Positions 9,011 to 17,028 of a DNA stretch of 64,000 nt are shown one piece after another. This stretch comes from Gemmatimonadaceae bacterium (GTDB lineage Bacteria > Gemmatimonadota > Gemmatimonadetes > Gemmatimonadales > Gemmatimonadaceae). The notes under the pieces are model-generated. The model did no database searches and was not told where the DNA came from. It was given only the letters and a program-made list of their open reading frames with translations. Where the stretch lies: assembly GCA_025358925.1 (NCBI GenBank), contig JANYHT010000048.1:1-64000 (forward strand). The letters are read 5' to 3'. Each line of letters starts with the position of its first letter. Positions within the stretch are counted from its first letter, which is position 1. The translations under genes and the position numbers were made by a program.

Positions 9011-10089
9011 CGAATGCGCGCGTAGCGAATGGTTGGGAAGCCCGCGACGCCAGTGTTGCTGTAGTAATCCGTGACCTGCAACTTGTAGATCTTTACTCCG
9101 CTCTTGACGAGATACACGTTGAACGCCGGATGGAGGCGATCCGTACCGGTCAGGTTGTAGCGAAAGGGCGCACTCTTGTCGACAACTGAATTGGGAATCG
9201 GGCCTACAAGCGTCGCCAGGTATGCCGCGTATTGTGGTGCATCCGTCGCGGACGTTGCAGTGGCGAATGTTGGTGATGCAGGCCCCGGATATGTGCCCAC
9301 ACTACACGCGGTATTTAACGTCAACGCCAACTGTGATGGCGACGGATCAAATCGCACATCCCAATTGCAGCCGATCGCCGACGCAACCGCTGCGTTCGCC
9401 GCAATGTTGATGGCAACCGGTTGCCCATTGGGAGTGAGCAGCACCGACTGCGGCGCGCCAAGCACCGAGCCATTCTGCACACGCGTTTCCAGCGTCAACG
9501 ACTGCACCGCAAACTGCGGCGTGAAAACAATGCTCGTTGCGTGCAACGTCGCATAACCACCGCCGGCAAGCCGCACCTTCCAGTAGTTTGCGGCATTTGC
9601 CGATGGAATGCCGCTGAGATTCAAATAGCCTTGTTTATTTTCCGTCAGTCGATCCGTCTGAAATTTGTCATCCGACGGAATAGATGCGTCACGCAGCGCG
9701 TCAAATGCGGACAATGTACTGGTTGGAGAAAGCGCGAGCACCTCGGCATCTGTGGCCCCCTTATTGTTGTCAAACGCATAACCCAACACGTTCTTACTCG
9801 TCGCACCACCAATAGCCGGACTATTCAGGCGCAATTCGTAGCGACGAAAGGCCAGATCCCAATCGGCCGACTTCGCCACCAAACCTCCGGTCGCAAAGCT
9901 GAAATACACGAGCGTGTCCGTGCTGCTCGCGTTGAGCGGCCCAAAGGTCACGATCTGATTGACTGCAGGTTCTGGCGTGGACGTACCCGGACCGGTCGGG
10001 TCAGTCTGCCCTTCTGAGCACGCGGTGGCGCCAATCACGACGGCAACTTGGCACATAGCGCCCACATAACGGCGAACGGAAAACTGCAT
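9007..10089 (-). CDS. HmuY-family secreted lipoprotein
   Basis: This 360-aa protein has a lipoprotein-type signal (VAVVIGATACSEG), so lipidation at a Cys near residue 24 is expected. The features resemble the HmuY family: SADWDLAFRRYELRLNSP near the start of the mature protein, a central beta-rich region, and a C-terminal YKLQVTDYYSNTGVAG...RYARI. In Porphyromonas, HmuY is a haem-binding lipoprotein that works with the TonB receptor HmuR. Here the gene precedes and overlaps a TonB receptor by 4 nt, which is the same arrangement. Haem binding is inferred, since the haem-ligating histidines of HmuY cannot be placed by eye. The protein is longer than typical HmuY, with an extra Thr/Pro-rich N-terminal linker. 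Confidence 0.78.
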   Translation of the reverse strand: MQFSVRRYVGAMCQVAVVIGATACSEGQTDPTGPGTSTPEPAVNQIVTFGPLNASSTDTLVYFSFATGGLVAKSADWDLAFRRYELRLNSPAIGGATSKNVLGYAFDNNKGATDAEVLALSPTSTLSAFDALRDASIPSDDKFQTDRLTENKQGYLNLSGIPSANAANYWKVRLAGGGYATLHATSIVFTPQFAVQSLTLETRVQNGSVLGAPQSVLLTPNGQPVAINIAANAAVASAIGCNWDVRFDPSPSQLALTLNTACSVGTYPGPASPTFATATSATDAPQYAAYLATLVGPIPNSVVDKSAPFRYNLTGTDRLHPAFNVYLVKSGVKIYKLQVTDYYSNTGVAGFPTIRYARIR

Positions 10090-10233
10090 CGGCGAGGTAT
10101 CCTGAAGTCGGTGGAAGCACGGAGCGCCGACTCAGAGGGGTCGTGACACGCTCTCATGCTGCCAGACTAGTGCATTGCTCGCGCTCCCTGCATTCGTATT
10201 AGTGCGCATAGCACCTCCGCAATTGTCGGCAGC

Positions 10234-11460
10234 TTAGGGGATGGACTGTCCACGCACCGCACCGACTGGACGCTCCGCTTGCACAGCCAAGGTGCCTTCG
10301 CTGGATGGATGCAGCGGTGCACTCACCCGTTCGAGCGGAGGACCAAGCGTCGGCTCGCACACGCCTTCCGCCGTCTCACGAATCAGCTGATCGACCACCG
10401 CGCGCAAATCACCCGTGCGCGCGTACGTTGCCAATTGTCGCTGTGCGCTGGAGCCGTGCTCCATAATATGAAATGCATATTCGACCTCCTTACGGGTGCC
10501 TAACTCGTCCAGTACGTCATCAAGAAACCATTCGATGAGCTCGCGAATAAGCACCGGTGCGGGCATTTCCTGCTTTTTACCGAAATCAATGAGTTTTCCT
10601 CCTAATCCCCATCGCACCGCGCGCCACTTGTTTTCTTCGATCAGGTCCGAGGCATAGACGCGAAACGTCAGGTTATCTCGGCGCAGCTTCCACATCTTTG
10701 CCACCACTGCTTGCAAAATAGCCGCAACACAAATCGCTTCATCAATGCGCGTATTCACGTCGCAAATGCGAAACTCAAGTGTCGGATACAAATGGTGTGG
10801 ACGCACATCCCACCACACCTTCGATCCGTCCGGTATGCTGTTGGTGCGCACCAGCGTATCGGTCAGATCCGCAAAGTCGCTCCACCCGTTCAGGATGCGC
10901 GGCACACCGGTGCGCGGAAAATTCTTGAACACTATACTGCGGTACGAATGCAGCCCCGTATTGCGACCAAACCAAAACGGCGAACTCGTCGACAAACACA
11001 AAATGTGCGGCAAGACATACCGACACGCATTCAGGCAGTCGATGCGAAACTCGTTGTCCTCAATACCAACGTGCACGTGCGTACCGAAAATCAGCAGACG
11101 ATGCGCGAGATCCTGCAGCTCCGCCTTCACGCCGAGATAGCGCTCCTTGGGCGTCATTTCTTGGTTCATCCAGTTCGAAAACGGATGCGTACCCGCCGAG
11201 GCGATGGTCAGCCCGTGTTGCCCTGCCGCCTTGATCACCAGTCCGCGTAGCTTCGTGAGCTCCGTACGCAACTCCGCGATGGACGAACACACCTTCGTAC
11301 CAATTTCGACTTGGCACTGGTGCAGCTCGGCTTTCACGTCGGCGAGGACGGCATCGTCACTGGTCATCAGCGCATCAAAGCCCGGCGTGAGATCACGCGT
11401 CACGGGATCGATAATCTGGTACTCCTCCTCGATGCCCACTGTCAGGCTTGGTCCGCGCAT
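10234..11460 (-). CDS. Carboxylate-amine ligase, GCS2/YbdK family
   Basis: This 408-aa protein begins MRGPSLTVGIEEEYQIIDP. The IEEEYQ acidic cluster is the nucleotide/metal-binding start of the YbdK branch of glutamate-cysteine ligases (GCS2). Further family-like stretches are LLIFGTHVHVGIED, FNACRYVLPHILCLS-like text with TSSPFWFGRNTGLHSYR, and VWWDVRPHHLYPTLEFRICD. The family forms an amide (often gamma-glutamyl) bond from a carboxylate and an amine with ATP, and YbdK itself has weak glutamate-cysteine ligase activity. The start was set at 11460 because its ATG overlaps the upstream stop (TAATG). It is the last gene of a four-gene coupled operon with two ATP-grasp ligases and a PuuD-like hydrolase, so its substrate is probably their product or precursor. 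Confidence 0.88.
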   Translation of the reverse strand: MRGPSLTVGIEEEYQIIDPVTRDLTPGFDALMTSDDAVLADVKAELHQCQVEIGTKVCSSIAELRTELTKLRGLVIKAAGQHGLTIASAGTHPFSNWMNQEMTPKERYLGVKAELQDLAHRLLIFGTHVHVGIEDNEFRIDCLNACRYVLPHILCLSTSSPFWFGRNTGLHSYRSIVFKNFPRTGVPRILNGWSDFADLTDTLVRTNSIPDGSKVWWDVRPHHLYPTLEFRICDVNTRIDEAICVAAILQAVVAKMWKLRRDNLTFRVYASDLIEENKWRAVRWGLGGKLIDFGKKQEMPAPVLIRELIEWFLDDVLDELGTRKEVEYAFHIMEHGSSAQRQLATYARTGDLRAVVDQLIRETAEGVCEPTLGPPLERVSAPLHPSSEGTLAVQAERPVGAVRGQSIP

Positions 11461-12254
11461 TACCGCACCTGTCCTGCGTGGGCCGACCGCGATTGTCGCC
11501 ATTCGACCGATGCACTAATAAAACTGCCGAACAAGTGACGCGTATGCGGATCAGCCATCTCGAACACCTCGGGATGCCACTGTACGCCAACCAGAAACGA
11601 ATCGCCTGCGCCTTCGAGCGCTTCGATCAATCCGTCTGGTGCTGTTGCCGAGACAATAAGCTCGCGACCGACATGCTTGACGCCTTGATGATGCATGCTA
11701 TTCACCGCCACCGTTTCCGTGGCCAACAACGTGGCCAGCCGCGTACCAGCCACAAGATCGACATCGTGCGCCAGATGGTCGCGATCATATCCCGCATTCG
11801 GGAAATAATCATGCTTCTGAAAGGCGGCGTTTTGCGCCGCGAGATCCTGCCAGAGCGATCCGCCGGACGCGACGTTAATCACTTGCAATCCACGACACAG
11901 CCCAAGCACCGGCTTCTGCTCCTCAATGGCCCAACGAACCAACTGGATCTCGACGCGGTCGCGTGCCGGATCGAGGTTACCACATTCCTGTCGAACCGCC
12001 TCGCCATACTCGGCCGGATTTACATCAACACCGCCGGGAATGAGAATGCCGTCAAGCCGTTCGTAGATCTCGCGCAACGTCGCAAGATCGTCGTCGAGCA
12101 AGGGAATCATCCACGGTACCCCGCCGACCATTGTTGCTGCGAGGAAATAGCGCTGATTCATCACCCACGACGCAGGCAGCGCCGGTGGAATGCCATCGAT
12201 TGAATGCAACGTCTGCGTTGTCAACCCAATCACTGGTCGGGTAACCACGGACAT
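11460..12254 (-). CDS. Class I glutamine amidotransferase-like peptidase C26 (PuuD-like)
   Basis: The 264-aa protein has the nucleophile elbow PVLGLCRGLQVIN (Cys120) and the dyad VQWHPEVFE (His227, Glu229). GILIPGGVDVNPAEYGE is characteristic of the gamma-glutamyl-GABA hydrolase (PuuD) branch of C26. Such enzymes hydrolyse gamma-glutamyl amides or transfer ammonia. Its ATG overlaps the stop of the circularly permuted ATP-grasp gene (TGATG), and its own stop overlaps the GCS2 start (TAATG). Placement between ligases suggests removal of a gamma-glutamyl group from an intermediate, or supply of ammonia to a ligase. The sequence cannot decide between these. Confidence 0.9.
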   Translation of the reverse strand: MSVVTRPVIGLTTQTLHSIDGIPPALPASWVMNQRYFLAATMVGGVPWMIPLLDDDLATLREIYERLDGILIPGGVDVNPAEYGEAVRQECGNLDPARDRVEIQLVRWAIEEQKPVLGLCRGLQVINVASGGSLWQDLAAQNAAFQKHDYFPNAGYDRDHLAHDVDLVAGTRLATLLATETVAVNSMHHQGVKHVGRELIVSATAPDGLIEALEGAGDSFLVGVQWHPEVFEMADPHTRHLFGSFISASVEWRQSRSAHAGQVR

Positions 12255-13603
12255 CAGCGTTCCTCCACAAGAAAAGTTGGCACGTTTGAACCACCGCCGG
12301 CGGTGACGTTGAGTAGCGGATCGGTTGCGATGCGGGTGAGTACGCCGGACATGACGGTGCCGTCTATTAAGAATGGCGCCGTATCCAACATGCGCTCGCC
12401 GATGTGCAGCGCACCGTCAGTCCACGCCGGCCAATCTTCACTCGGCACCGTGACCCGTTCTTGGACAATGTGCGGTTCCGCGAGCGCCGACTGAATGGCA
12501 GCCTGCCACGTAGTATCGTTGACTGTCCACCCTAAGACGATCCCCTTGCCCCCGTACTCGTCGTTGGGCTTCAACACCATCGTTTCACGGTTCGCCGCAA
12601 CGTAGGGCAACAGGTCGACGGATTCGCCCCGTACGCTCGTGTGACGTTCCTCCACAACGCGAGTCCACGGCACGTGTTGGGTGACTGCGTCGCGCTGTGC
12701 ATCCGTGAGCAAATGTGCCTGTCGTTCATCACTCACCACGGCCAGCGACGCCTTTTTGTGCAGCACTTTGCAGCGGAAGGGATTGACCATGCACACGGCT
12801 CCGTCGCGTACCGCGCGCACGACGGGTGAGTCTAGCCCTTCACGTGACACCAGTTCGTCGATGAGCACACGCTTATAAATCAGCGTGACGCGCTTGCCCG
12901 CGACCGTAAGCACGCCGTTGTCGTACGCCGCATCACGCGGATCGCCAATAAACGCATCGATTCCTAGCGCCGAGAACTCACGTTCAAAGAGCACAAATTC
13001 ACTGCGCGTTGGAACCGCCGCCCAATCGAGGATGACGACGTTGGGCTTCTCACGGACGCCGCGCCATTGGTGAAATGCAGTGAGCATCGCGTGGACAATG
13101 GACGGCGCCGCAGGAATTGGAAACGCGGCGTGGGTCCGCGAGAACGCGTGCATGGCCGGCAACGCCATGAAGACGCGGGAAAGGGCATCGTTATACGCGC
13201 CTCCCGCAGGCGTCTCCGCGTTGTACTCCGTAAATTTGAGGCCGCCAGCGCCAGGCGCAAAAAACGCATCAAGACGAGACGTCGGACTGGCCACCGCAAA
13301 GCCAGGGTCGGCGTGGATGAGCTGTTCTTCCCATGCCGTCAGGCCGAATTGCGCGCGCAGCGCGTCATTGCCCATCGCCGACACGCGCACGGCTTCAAAT
13401 GCGGAACCCACTAACGCGCAGGCGCGAGCAATATGCCGATATTCGCCGGGCGAGAGAAAGCGCGGACGCAATACCCCGCAGAGTGGACGGTCGCCGAAGA
13501 ACAAACCTTCCCGGCGCAGCAGCTCGTCCAACATGGAGGCCGAGGCTTCAGCCAGATCACCGTGTTCGAGGCTCCCGTGATAGCGTTCTATCATCGCCAG
13601 CAT
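12254..13603 (-). CDS. Circularly permuted ATP-grasp ligase
   Basis: This 449-aa protein shows the order seen in circularly permuted ATP-grasp proteins. An N-terminal alpha/beta part with LKFTEYNAETPAGGAYND is followed by MVNPFRCKVLHKKASLAV, and the ATP-binding MVLKPNDEYGGKGIVLGW comes late, with PHIVQERVTVPSEDWP after it. The family is related to glutathionylspermidine-synthetase-type domains and is expected to form amide or peptide bonds through an acyl-phosphate. The ATG at 13603 was chosen because GAGCGGGGG lies just upstream and it starts 13 nt after the previous stop; a GTG at 13639 is also in frame. It is operonic with a standard ATP-grasp upstream and a C26 hydrolase overlapping downstream. 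Confidence 0.85.
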   Translation of the reverse strand: MLAMIERYHGSLEHGDLAEASASMLDELLRREGLFFGDRPLCGVLRPRFLSPGEYRHIARACALVGSAFEAVRVSAMGNDALRAQFGLTAWEEQLIHADPGFAVASPTSRLDAFFAPGAGGLKFTEYNAETPAGGAYNDALSRVFMALPAMHAFSRTHAAFPIPAAPSIVHAMLTAFHQWRGVREKPNVVILDWAAVPTRSEFVLFEREFSALGIDAFIGDPRDAAYDNGVLTVAGKRVTLIYKRVLIDELVSREGLDSPVVRAVRDGAVCMVNPFRCKVLHKKASLAVVSDERQAHLLTDAQRDAVTQHVPWTRVVEERHTSVRGESVDLLPYVAANRETMVLKPNDEYGGKGIVLGWTVNDTTWQAAIQSALAEPHIVQERVTVPSEDWPAWTDGALHIGERMLDTAPFLIDGTVMSGVLTRIATDPLLNVTAGGGSNVPTFLVEER

Positions 13604-13616
13604 GCGCGGCCCCCGC

Positions 13617-14567
13617 TCAATTCGGACCGATGGGCGCACCCGTCAACGTTGGTGGACGTGGTGCGGTAGCCAATTTGATAGCGAGGTCGGTCATGTGCGT
13701 CACCACCCACTCAAAGTACGATGGCGTCAGCGAATTGATGTCCATGTCCGGCGCCGGATTCATGAAGTCAATCGCATATGGGATGTCGTCTTTTACGGCA
13801 AACTCAACGGTGTTCATGTCGTAGCCGAGCCCGCGACAGAGCGTGAGTGCATCTCGCACGCATCGACCCTCAACCTCTTTCGATAGATAGCCAGGGTCTG
13901 GGATGTAGGCGCGCGCGCCTGGATCATACGGCATGGGCAGCACATGCTCGCGTCCCAGCACCATACAGCGGACGTACTGATCCCATTTCACAAACTCCTG
14001 CACCACCATCGTCAGCGTGCCGCTGCTGTTGTAATGCTTCATCAGTTCGTCCATAGACTGACAGATATAGACATCGCGCCATCCGCCGCCATGCGCGTCC
14101 TTGAGCACACAGGGAAAGCCGATATGCTTTGCAACCCTGGCCCAATCGAGCGGATACGAGAGGTTGCGCAACGACTCCGAATGCGAAATTCCGGCGATGT
14201 AATCTTTGTTGGGGAGCACCATCGTCTTCGGGTGAGCGACGCCCAGCTGCACGGACATGGTCGCGTCGTAGAATTTGTCGTCGGCCGACCACATGAACGG
14301 GTTGTTGATGACCGTCACGCCCATTCGGGTCGCGTGCTTGAGAAAGGTTCGGTAAAAGCCGACTTCGTGCGAGATGCGATCAATAATGAGCGTATACGGC
14401 ACCGGCTGTGCCATATGCGTCGCGTCCAGCCTGATGTATTCCGCAGTGACGCCAGACTGCCGCTTGGCTACGGCGTCAATGAATGCAGGTGGGAATGACC
14501 ATTCTCGCCCAACCAACAAGCCAATCCGAGGTTCGATCGCCAATCTCGTCTCCAGAATGATGTACAT
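13617..14567 (-). CDS. ATP-grasp ligase, RimK-like
   Basis: The 316-aa protein looks like an ATP-grasp ligase of the RimK/glutathione-synthetase shape. There is an N-terminal Rossmann-like part (PRIGLLVGREWSFPPAF), an ATP-binding segment (HIGFPCVLKDAHGGGWRDVY), TMVVQEFVKWDQYVRCMVLG and a metal-binding end, IPYAIDFMNPAPDMDINS. It should activate a carboxylate with ATP and join it to an amine. It is the first gene of the four-gene operon ATP-grasp, permuted ATP-grasp, C26 hydrolase, GCS2. Upstream lies the DnaA-box region with no other gene, so the operon promoter should be between about 14568 and 14640 or within the box cluster. The substrate is unknown. Confidence 0.87.
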   Translation of the reverse strand: MYIILETRLAIEPRIGLLVGREWSFPPAFIDAVAKRQSGVTAEYIRLDATHMAQPVPYTLIIDRISHEVGFYRTFLKHATRMGVTVINNPFMWSADDKFYDATMSVQLGVAHPKTMVLPNKDYIAGISHSESLRNLSYPLDWARVAKHIGFPCVLKDAHGGGWRDVYICQSMDELMKHYNSSGTLTMVVQEFVKWDQYVRCMVLGREHVLPMPYDPGARAYIPDPGYLSKEVEGRCVRDALTLCRGLGYDMNTVEFAVKDDIPYAIDFMNPAPDMDINSLTPSYFEWVVTHMTDLAIKLATAPRPPTLTGAPIGPN

Positions 14568-14639
14568 GAGGGCGTTCCAACAGCGTTAGCAAGAATGAAG
14601 CATTTGCCCAGTTGCCGCCATGGGGAATATCGAGGCGTG

Positions 14640-14869
14640 AGTGGATAATTGTCGCCGCGTGAGGCGTTACCGGGCACGTCCGTGGGCTCGTGTTTGCAGT
14701 CCAGTAAAAAGCATATTTGTGATATCGCGCTCTGTGGATAATTATGCACTGCAGCCCGTTAAATACGGGTGTATCACGGATGATGTTTTCCACAAAAAAC
14801 GAAATGTCGATGATACATTGCCACAGTCACTTACCTGCTTTTCCACATCATTACTAACGTATATCCACA
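14640..14869. other. DnaA-box cluster in a gene-free region; candidate oriC or DnaA-binding locus
   Basis: The stretch 14568-15004 holds no convincing gene. It contains a perfect DnaA box in reverse (TGTGGATAA, 14733-14741). One-mismatch boxes are AGTGGATAA (14640-14648), TTATGCACT (14742-14750), TTTTCCACA (14786-14794), TTTTCCACA (14839-14847) and ATATCCACA (14861-14869). A weaker TGCCACA-type site ends at 14825. Sequence between the boxes (14755-14820) is visibly AT-richer than the flanking genes and contains GATGAT runs. The genes to the left run leftwards and the first gene to the right runs rightwards, as around an origin. No dnaA, dnaN, gidA or parAB is present, so origin function is inference. 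Confidence 0.6.
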
Positions 14870-15004
14870 AGGACATCAACAAGTTAGGGTGCAGGCCTCG
14901 TATTGCGTGGACGGGTAGATCGTCATAACATCACCGCCCGCCACGGAACTGGAACGCAAAGTTTCTGCGGGGCTCACGTTTCTGACTTCAGCCAAATCCC
15001 GCTC

Positions 15005-15397
15005 ATGCTCGTCGTCGCCTGCGCCGCTCCATTGGGTTCCATCGAATCCGCTCCGCTTACCTCGCTGCCACTCGGCATCAGTGATTCGGTCTTTGGACTT
15101 GCGGCGTTCTGGGCGTCCGACGACAACTACTTCGTGCGTGCCGAGTCGGCGGACGGCATGGCCTGGTATCGCATTGAGATGGAGGCATTACCCGAGGCGG
15201 GCGACGATGCGACTCGGCGTGCAATGGCTGATTTACTCGCGGACGTCACACCGATCGGCGGCGGGCGCGTTGCGTTTCCGTGGGGTAGTTCGGGTCGGAC
15301 CGTGTATCGCGTATGGCGTTCGCGGAGCACGGGCGCAGCTGCTCGTTTTAAAATCCTGGCAGTTCGAGCTGCGCGGTCACGCCGCCTGCCAGCGTAA
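15005..15397 (+). CDS. Hypothetical protein
   Basis: This is a 130-aa frame with normal-looking composition. Its central part reads ISDSVFGLAAFWASDDNYFV and then GMAWYRIEMEALPEAGDDAT, with VTPIGGGRVAFPWGSSGRTV near the end. I do not recognise a family. The start is the ATG at 15005, though the frame is open to about 14903 and no good ribosome site is seen. The last 50 nt overlap the 3' end of the convergent gene on the other strand, and the Arg/Ala-rich tail encoded there may be of little functional weight. It is the first gene to the right of the DnaA-box cluster. Confidence 0.5.
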   Translation: MLVVACAAPLGSIESAPLTSLPLGISDSVFGLAAFWASDDNYFVRAESADGMAWYRIEMEALPEAGDDATRRAMADLLADVTPIGGGRVAFPWGSSGRTVYRVWRSRSTGAAARFKILAVRAARSRRLPA

Positions 15398-16289
15398 CTC
15401 CGGCCGCCTGTAGCCACGCTAATAGCAGATCCTGCCCATGATCCCCAGCCATGGCGGAGCGTGCCGCGCTCAGATGGAGTTTGAACTCGGCCGAGACGTC
15501 TGGCAGGGTTCGACGGAGGACGGCCACTGTCAGCAATTCCGTGGCATCGGCCATGTGTCGAATGGCGAACTCCGTCATCCGAGCACGCAGCGCAGCGGCA
15601 TTCAACACCGGTCCTTCGGTGGGCACTTCATGGTCAGCGCGACGTTCGCGAAAGGCCGCCAATCGACTTCGCGTGGCGGACAGCGTGGGCAACTCCTCGT
15701 GGGCCTGTTCAGCCAAGGTGGCGACAGGCGCACCGACCAGTCCAAGCCAGGCCATCCACAGCGTACCTCGTGCGTAGGCTTCCCAAGGCTCGCTATCGAG
15801 TGCACGGCCCGTTTTCCGCACCAGCTCTGCAACCCCGTTCCGAACTTCCCACCATCGGAGATAGCTGTCGGATTGTCTGGCCACCAGCGCGAGCGCGCCA
15901 AGTCGGAGCGCCCATTTGACGGCGGACTCGCCGTCGTCGACGGGCGGTCGCAGCGCGGCAGAACATCGAAACGCTCGTGCTGCACCTACGGCCAGTACTG
16001 CTTGAGCGATGTCTCGGTTCGCCGAGGGCATGGGCTGCATCGCGGCTTCCAAGTGGCTCAACGCGGCGAGTTCGTACGCCGTGCCCAACAGTGCCAAACC
16101 GTCCGCGATGGGCTCACCAAGGCCATCGCCTGGAAGCAGCGACGCGGCTTCCGCCCGCTCGAGCAACAGCGCTCGTCGTTCGGGCGGAATAGCGGCGACG
16201 GCCCAGTGCTCGTCCAGCGTGCACTTCGCGAGTACACCCAGATCGCGCGTCGCGCTATCGCGCTCCACCGTGGGGGTGAGGACGTGCAT
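15348..16289 (-). CDS. Hypothetical helical protein
   Basis: This 313-aa protein is mostly alpha-helical in appearance and rich in Ala and Leu (PPERRALLLERAEAASLL, LGTAYELAALSHLEAAMQ, EFKLHLSAARSAMAGDHG). No signal peptide or membrane segment is visible. A good ribosome site (AGAGGAG, about 7 nt) precedes the ATG at 16289, which supports the call. No family is recognised. The repeated helical blocks, including LRLGALALVARQSDSYLRW, could be TPR-like, but no canonical repeat can be defined. It converges on and overlaps the 130-aa gene by 50 nt. Confidence 0.6.
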   Translation of the reverse strand: MHVLTPTVERDSATRDLGVLAKCTLDEHWAVAAIPPERRALLLERAEAASLLPGDGLGEPIADGLALLGTAYELAALSHLEAAMQPMPSANRDIAQAVLAVGAARAFRCSAALRPPVDDGESAVKWALRLGALALVARQSDSYLRWWEVRNGVAELVRKTGRALDSEPWEAYARGTLWMAWLGLVGAPVATLAEQAHEELPTLSATRSRLAAFRERRADHEVPTEGPVLNAAALRARMTEFAIRHMADATELLTVAVLRRTLPDVSAEFKLHLSAARSAMAGDHGQDLLLAWLQAAGVTLAGGVTAQLELPGF

Positions 16290-16523
16290 TCAGCCGTCTC
16301 CTCTGGAGGGATCGAACCCTTCCGCTCCTTCGCCGACCGGATGTGGTGGCGACACGAGCCGTTTCACGGCACCGGCAGTCGACGATCGAGCGACTGATCG
16401 TGACCCGCGACGCCGCGTCCTGCGCTGAACGCTAATCCAACTGTTCAAACAGAAGTAACCCCATGCGGTTACGACCGCATTGGCGACCCCTTCGCACTAC
16501 TGTCGCATTTATGTAACAGGTCC

Positions 16524-16548
16524 GCGTCTGTCAACCCCTGACAGACGC
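16524..16548. promoter_or_regulatory. Perfect 10-bp inverted repeat upstream of a small gene
   Basis: GCGTCTGTCA, a 5-nt spacer and TGACAGACGC form a perfect inverted repeat ending 17 nt before the GTG at 16566. It could be an operator for a dimeric regulator or an RNA hairpin in the leader. There is no T-run after it, so a simple terminator is unlikely. Confidence 0.55.
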
Positions 16549-16565
16549 CATTCCGGAGATTCCTG

Positions 16566-16973
16566 GTGGGTTTTGAGTCCTCTCGCGCCGCTAGTCGGCG
16601 CTTTGCAACACTCGCCGCGACAAATGATCGCGTGCACGAAGCATTGTCGCCGAGTGCCTTTCCTGGATTTTTCGGCGAGCAAACGCGGCCGCCGTCTACT
16701 GACTCTTCCGTAATAGCAAGCGCTTGTTCGCCGGACGCCGATCCTGCGAAGGCGCTCGTTCTACAGCTCGATACATTGGCGCAAGATATCGTCTCTACAC
16801 CAGGAGCCGGTGGCGCGTTGCTTGCTGCATTCGCGTCGCAAGCGCGTGCGCTGACGATGGTGCTCGAAGCCGCGAAGCGCTCGGGATCGTCACCACTGCC
16901 TGCGTCTGTTCTCCGAGCCGCCCAGGCAGCACTGAGCATGCCGGAGGCGTTAACGGGGCTCGCGCTTCGATAA
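16566..16973 (+). CDS. Hypothetical small protein
   Basis: This 135-aa frame starts with GTG at 16566, about 8 nt after GGAG. It opens MGFESSRAASRRFATLAATN, and its C-terminal half is Ala-rich and probably helical (AKALVLQLDTLAQDIVS, SVLRAAQAALSMPEALTGL). No family is recognised. It is followed 55 nt later by a secreted protein gene on the same strand and preceded by a perfect inverted repeat. The opposite strand also has an open frame here, but that one lacks a ribosome site. Confidence 0.5.
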   Translation: MGFESSRAASRRFATLAATNDRVHEALSPSAFPGFFGEQTRPPSTDSSVIASACSPDADPAKALVLQLDTLAQDIVSTPGAGGALLAAFASQARALTMVLEAAKRSGSSPLPASVLRAAQAALSMPEALTGLALR

Positions 16974-17028
16974 TTTGGTGCCGCATGCTGTTGTTGTTTC
17001 GTCTACAAGCGGTCCCGTCTCCTCTGCA

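Noticed and set aside
10090-10233. Fur-type operator ahead of the HmuY/TonB pair.
   Set aside because: No convincing inverted repeat of the GATAATGATT type is present.
16300-16345. T-arm-like sequence (GGTTCGATCC on the minus strand), possible tRNA.
   Set aside because: The T-stem does not pair over 5 bp and no acceptor or anticodon arm can be built.
16469-16939. 156-codon minus-strand frame opposite the small plus-strand gene.
   Set aside because: The plus-strand reading has a ribosome site and a plausible leader; the minus one has neither. Both remain uncertain.
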